From Thermoplasmata archaeon (lineage in GTDB: Archaea > Thermoplasmatota > Thermoplasmata > Thermoplasmatales > Thermoplasmataceae), in contig JAKAAE010000088.1 in assembly GCA_021797225.1 (NCBI GenBank), positions 1 through 6,918 on the forward strand: a stretch of 6,918 nt of DNA. Direction: 5' to 3'. The translations under genes and the position numbers were made by a program. This document shows, piece after piece, positions 5,356-6,918 of this stretch; positions within the stretch are counted from its first letter, which is position 1, and the number at the start of each line of letters is the position of its first letter. The notes under the pieces are model-generated. The model was not told where the DNA came from. It saw only the letters and a program-made list of their open reading frames with translations, and ran no database searches.

Positions 5356-5961
5356 ATGGTACTGGACTCTTACAGAAAGAATGCAGATAAATTTCTGGAT
5401 CCGATTACAGAAAAATTTTCAAGAATGAATCCCAATACTATTTCGGTACTATCGCTGATTCTGGCCGGTATAGGTGGATTATCATATTATCTAGGACATT
5501 ATTTCCTCCTGCTCGCCTTTGTACTGATAATTATGTCAGCACTGTTCGATGCACTTGATGGAAAAATAGCCCGGTTAAAAAATATATCATCAAAAAAGGG
5601 AGATATGCTTGATCATGTGTTTGACCGTTATTCAGATATGTTCATAGTTCTCGGGATGACATTTTCAATTTACGGTAATGTATATTTAGGACTATTTGCA
5701 ATACTTGGAATACTGCTTACCAGTTACATGGGAACACAGTCACAGGCACTGGGACTGAAAAGAAATTATTCCGGTATAGCAGGCAGGGCAGATAGATTGC
5801 TGTTAATAATAATATTTACAATCGTACAGTTTTTCATAACAGCTCATTTTCCAGTGTATTCAATCGAAATATATGCGACAGGCATACTGCTGATATGGTT
5901 CGGGCTGGCCGGGAATATAAACGCAATAACCCGTTTCTTTGATATGTACAAAAATTTATAA
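5356..5961 (+). CDS. CDP-alcohol phosphatidyltransferase family protein, probably archaetidylinositol-phosphate-synthase-like
   Basis: Integral membrane enzyme that displaces CMP from CDP-archaeol (or another CDP-alcohol) with a polar alcohol, setting a phospholipid headgroup. The 201 residues contain the full family signature D-x2-D-G-x2-A-R-x8-G-x3-D-x3-D: Asp65, Asp68-Gly69, Ala72-Arg73, Gly82, Asp86, Asp90. About six membrane helices are visible (approx. 28-48, 50-66, 94-110, 112-125, 147-162, 172-188). The short cytosolic N-terminus with FLDPITEKF (13-21) and NPNTIS (25-30), and GRADR (143-147), recall archaetidylinositol phosphate synthases rather than phosphatidylserine or cardiolipin-type members. 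Inositol-1-phosphate as acceptor is inference. It follows the glycosyltransferase by 23 nt and is probably co-transcribed; no Shine-Dalgarno is seen. The TAA stop overlaps the stop of the convergent mutase gene. Confidence 0.88.
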   Translation: MVLDSYRKNADKFLDPITEKFSRMNPNTISVLSLILAGIGGLSYYLGHYFLLLAFVLIIMSALFDALDGKIARLKNISSKKGDMLDHVFDRYSDMFIVLGMTFSIYGNVYLGLFAILGILLTSYMGTQSQALGLKRNYSGIAGRADRLLLIIIFTIVQFFITAHFPVYSIEIYATGILLIWFGLAGNINAITRFFDMYKNL

Positions 5962-6918
5962 TTCTTTTAGAAAAGTTACATATTTTTTATTGCATTCTCT
6001 GGCAACTGCTTCCTTCTTTGATTCCGAAAAGACCCTTACAATTTTTTCGGTTCCAGATGGTCTGATAAGGGTCCATCCCTCCTTATCATAAATTTTGACT
6101 CCATCTGTAAAGTCAAACATGTTTTCAGTAAATTTTTTGGTTAACAGTTCCTTCATCTCCTCCCATTCTATGTTCCTGGGAACAGATGTTTTTACCATGT
6201 AATACTCTGGGATACCTTTTAACAGTTCAGATAATGGCTTTTTCTCTCTGGCGAGCAAATTGAGCATCAGAGCCATGGTCATCGCTCCATCCCTGCAATA
6301 TTGATGCGTTCCATATATTATTCCTCCATTTTCCTCACCCCCCAGCGTTGCCTTATTATCGATCATGGCCCTGGCTACAATGGGAGCTCCGACTCTCGTG
6401 AGGATTAATTTTGCCCCTTTCTCTGTGCAGATCTCACTCAGTGCATCTGAACTACTTACAGGTGTAACAACAGTATCGCCCCTCTTCACTGTATTTTTTA
6501 CAATTAAAGCAAGGCTACGATCACCATCTATAAAATTTCCCTTCTCATCGATAAAAACACATCTATCCGCATCACCATCGTGAGCTACACCTATATTGAA
6601 TTTCCCGGTTTTCATTATTGATATGAGGTCGGAAAGATTCTCGGGCTTCGGTTCTGAATTCCTGGATGAAAATTTGCCATCCGGATTAGCATTCAGGGAA
6701 ACAGGATGGCAATTAAGTCTCGTAAGAATCTCCGGGCTTGTGTAATATGAGGCACCGTTTCCTGTATCAATAGCTACCCTTATGTTACTTTTACTTATAG
6801 CCTCTGAATCAATAGAACTTATAATGCTATTTATATATAGATCGATACCGGTATTATCATAATTGTAATTTCCGATTTTATCCCATTCCGCCGTTGAATA
6901 CCTTTTGTTTATATAAAT
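5956..6918 (-). CDS. glmM: Phosphoglucosamine mutase / phosphomannomutase (partial, N-terminus beyond right edge)
   Basis: Alpha-D-phosphohexomutase that interconverts hexosamine or hexose 6- and 1-phosphates for UDP-GlcNAc or GDP-mannose supply. The frame is open from the right edge to the TAA at 5956-5958, giving 320 visible residues; the family has about 450, so roughly 130 N-terminal residues with the phosphoserine loop are missing. The Met at 6613-6615 is internal. Upstream of it, in frame, are the domain-2 strand VAIDTGNGAS and the linker NSEPKPENL. Counting from the edge: metal loop DGDADR (114-119), TRVGAPIVA (174-182), sugar-binding GEENGG (194-199), YCRDGAMT (207-214), and phosphate-binding RPSGTE (286-291). 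The TRVG-x-PIVA and GEENGG forms point to archaeal GlmM more than to GEqSG-type mannomutases, but dual specificity is common. Sugar specificity is inferred. Confidence 0.92.
   Translation of the reverse strand: MYINKRYSTAEWDKIGNYNYDNTGIDLYINSIISSIDSEAISKSNIRVAIDTGNGASYYTSPEILTRLNCHPVSLNANPDGKFSSRNSEPKPENLSDLISIMKTGKFNIGVAHDGDADRCVFIDEKGNFIDGDRSLALIVKNTVKRGDTVVTPVSSSDALSEICTEKGAKLILTRVGAPIVARAMIDNKATLGGEENGGIIYGTHQYCRDGAMTMALMLNLLAREKKPLSELLKGIPEYYMVKTSVPRNIEWEEMKELLTKKFTENMFDFTDGVKIYDKEGWTLIRPSGTEKIVRVFSESKKEAVARECNKKYVTFLKEL

Noticed and set aside
5956..6615. Short 219-residue mutase starting at the Met codon at 6613-6615
   Set aside because: The frame continues upstream with conserved mutase segments (VAIDTGNGAS, NSEPKPENL), so this Met is internal and the gene runs off the window.
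1..6918. CRISPR arrays, tRNA or rRNA genes, insertion sequences, TPP riboswitch
   Set aside because: No regularly spaced repeats, tRNA cloverleaf, rRNA-like sequence or transposase is visible. The thiD ATG lies close to its TATA box, leaving no room for a leader riboswitch.

Overview
The window most likely comes from an archaeon, probably a Thermoplasmatales-like euryarchaeote. It is AT-rich. First genes of transcription units have TATA boxes centred about 26-28 nt upstream of the ATG, which suggests leaderless transcripts. Downstream cistrons are joined by ATGA overlaps and G-rich Shine-Dalgarno sites. The gene content (prokaryotic-type SpeD, single-domain ThiD, an archaeal-type GlmM loop set, and a CDP-alcohol phosphotransferase of the archaetidylinositol-phosphate-synthase type) fits. 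The lineage is inferred from style and content, not from a marker gene.

Layout: (1) 1-531, minus strand: speD (S-adenosylmethionine decarboxylase proenzyme), followed at the left edge by a possible partial membrane-protein gene. (2) 532-755: a 224-nt intergenic stretch with the speD promoter region and several short palindromes. (3) 756-4006, minus strand: a compact thiamine operon, transcribed thiD, then a HypE-like PurM-superfamily kinase, then thiE, then a winged-helix regulator. (4) 4007-4114: a divergent promoter region. (5) 4115-5961, plus strand: a membrane processive-type family-2 glycosyltransferase and a CDP-alcohol phosphatidyltransferase. (6) 5956-6918, minus strand: the C-terminal two thirds of a phosphoglucosamine/phosphomannomutase, which runs off the right edge. 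It converges on the phosphatidyltransferase gene and shares a TTATAA hexamer that encodes both stop codons.

How the genes work together: ThiD phosphorylates HMP to HMP-PP and ThiE joins it to thiazole phosphate to give thiamine monophosphate. The remaining step to thiamine diphosphate needs a ThiL-type kinase. The gene between thiD and thiE is a PurM-fold protein, but its motifs look like HypE rather than canonical ThiL, so it is a candidate non-canonical ThiL. The last gene is a winged-helix protein with an uncharacterised C-terminal domain and a candidate thiamine-responsive regulator. No thiC, thi4 or transporter is visible here. The plus-strand pair looks like an envelope lipid or polysaccharide module. 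The mutase would supply hexose- or hexosamine-1-phosphate for nucleotide sugars.

The most interesting features are the HypE-like protein in the ThiL position, the unassigned regulator in the same operon, and Asp in place of the usual catalytic-region Cys in ThiD.
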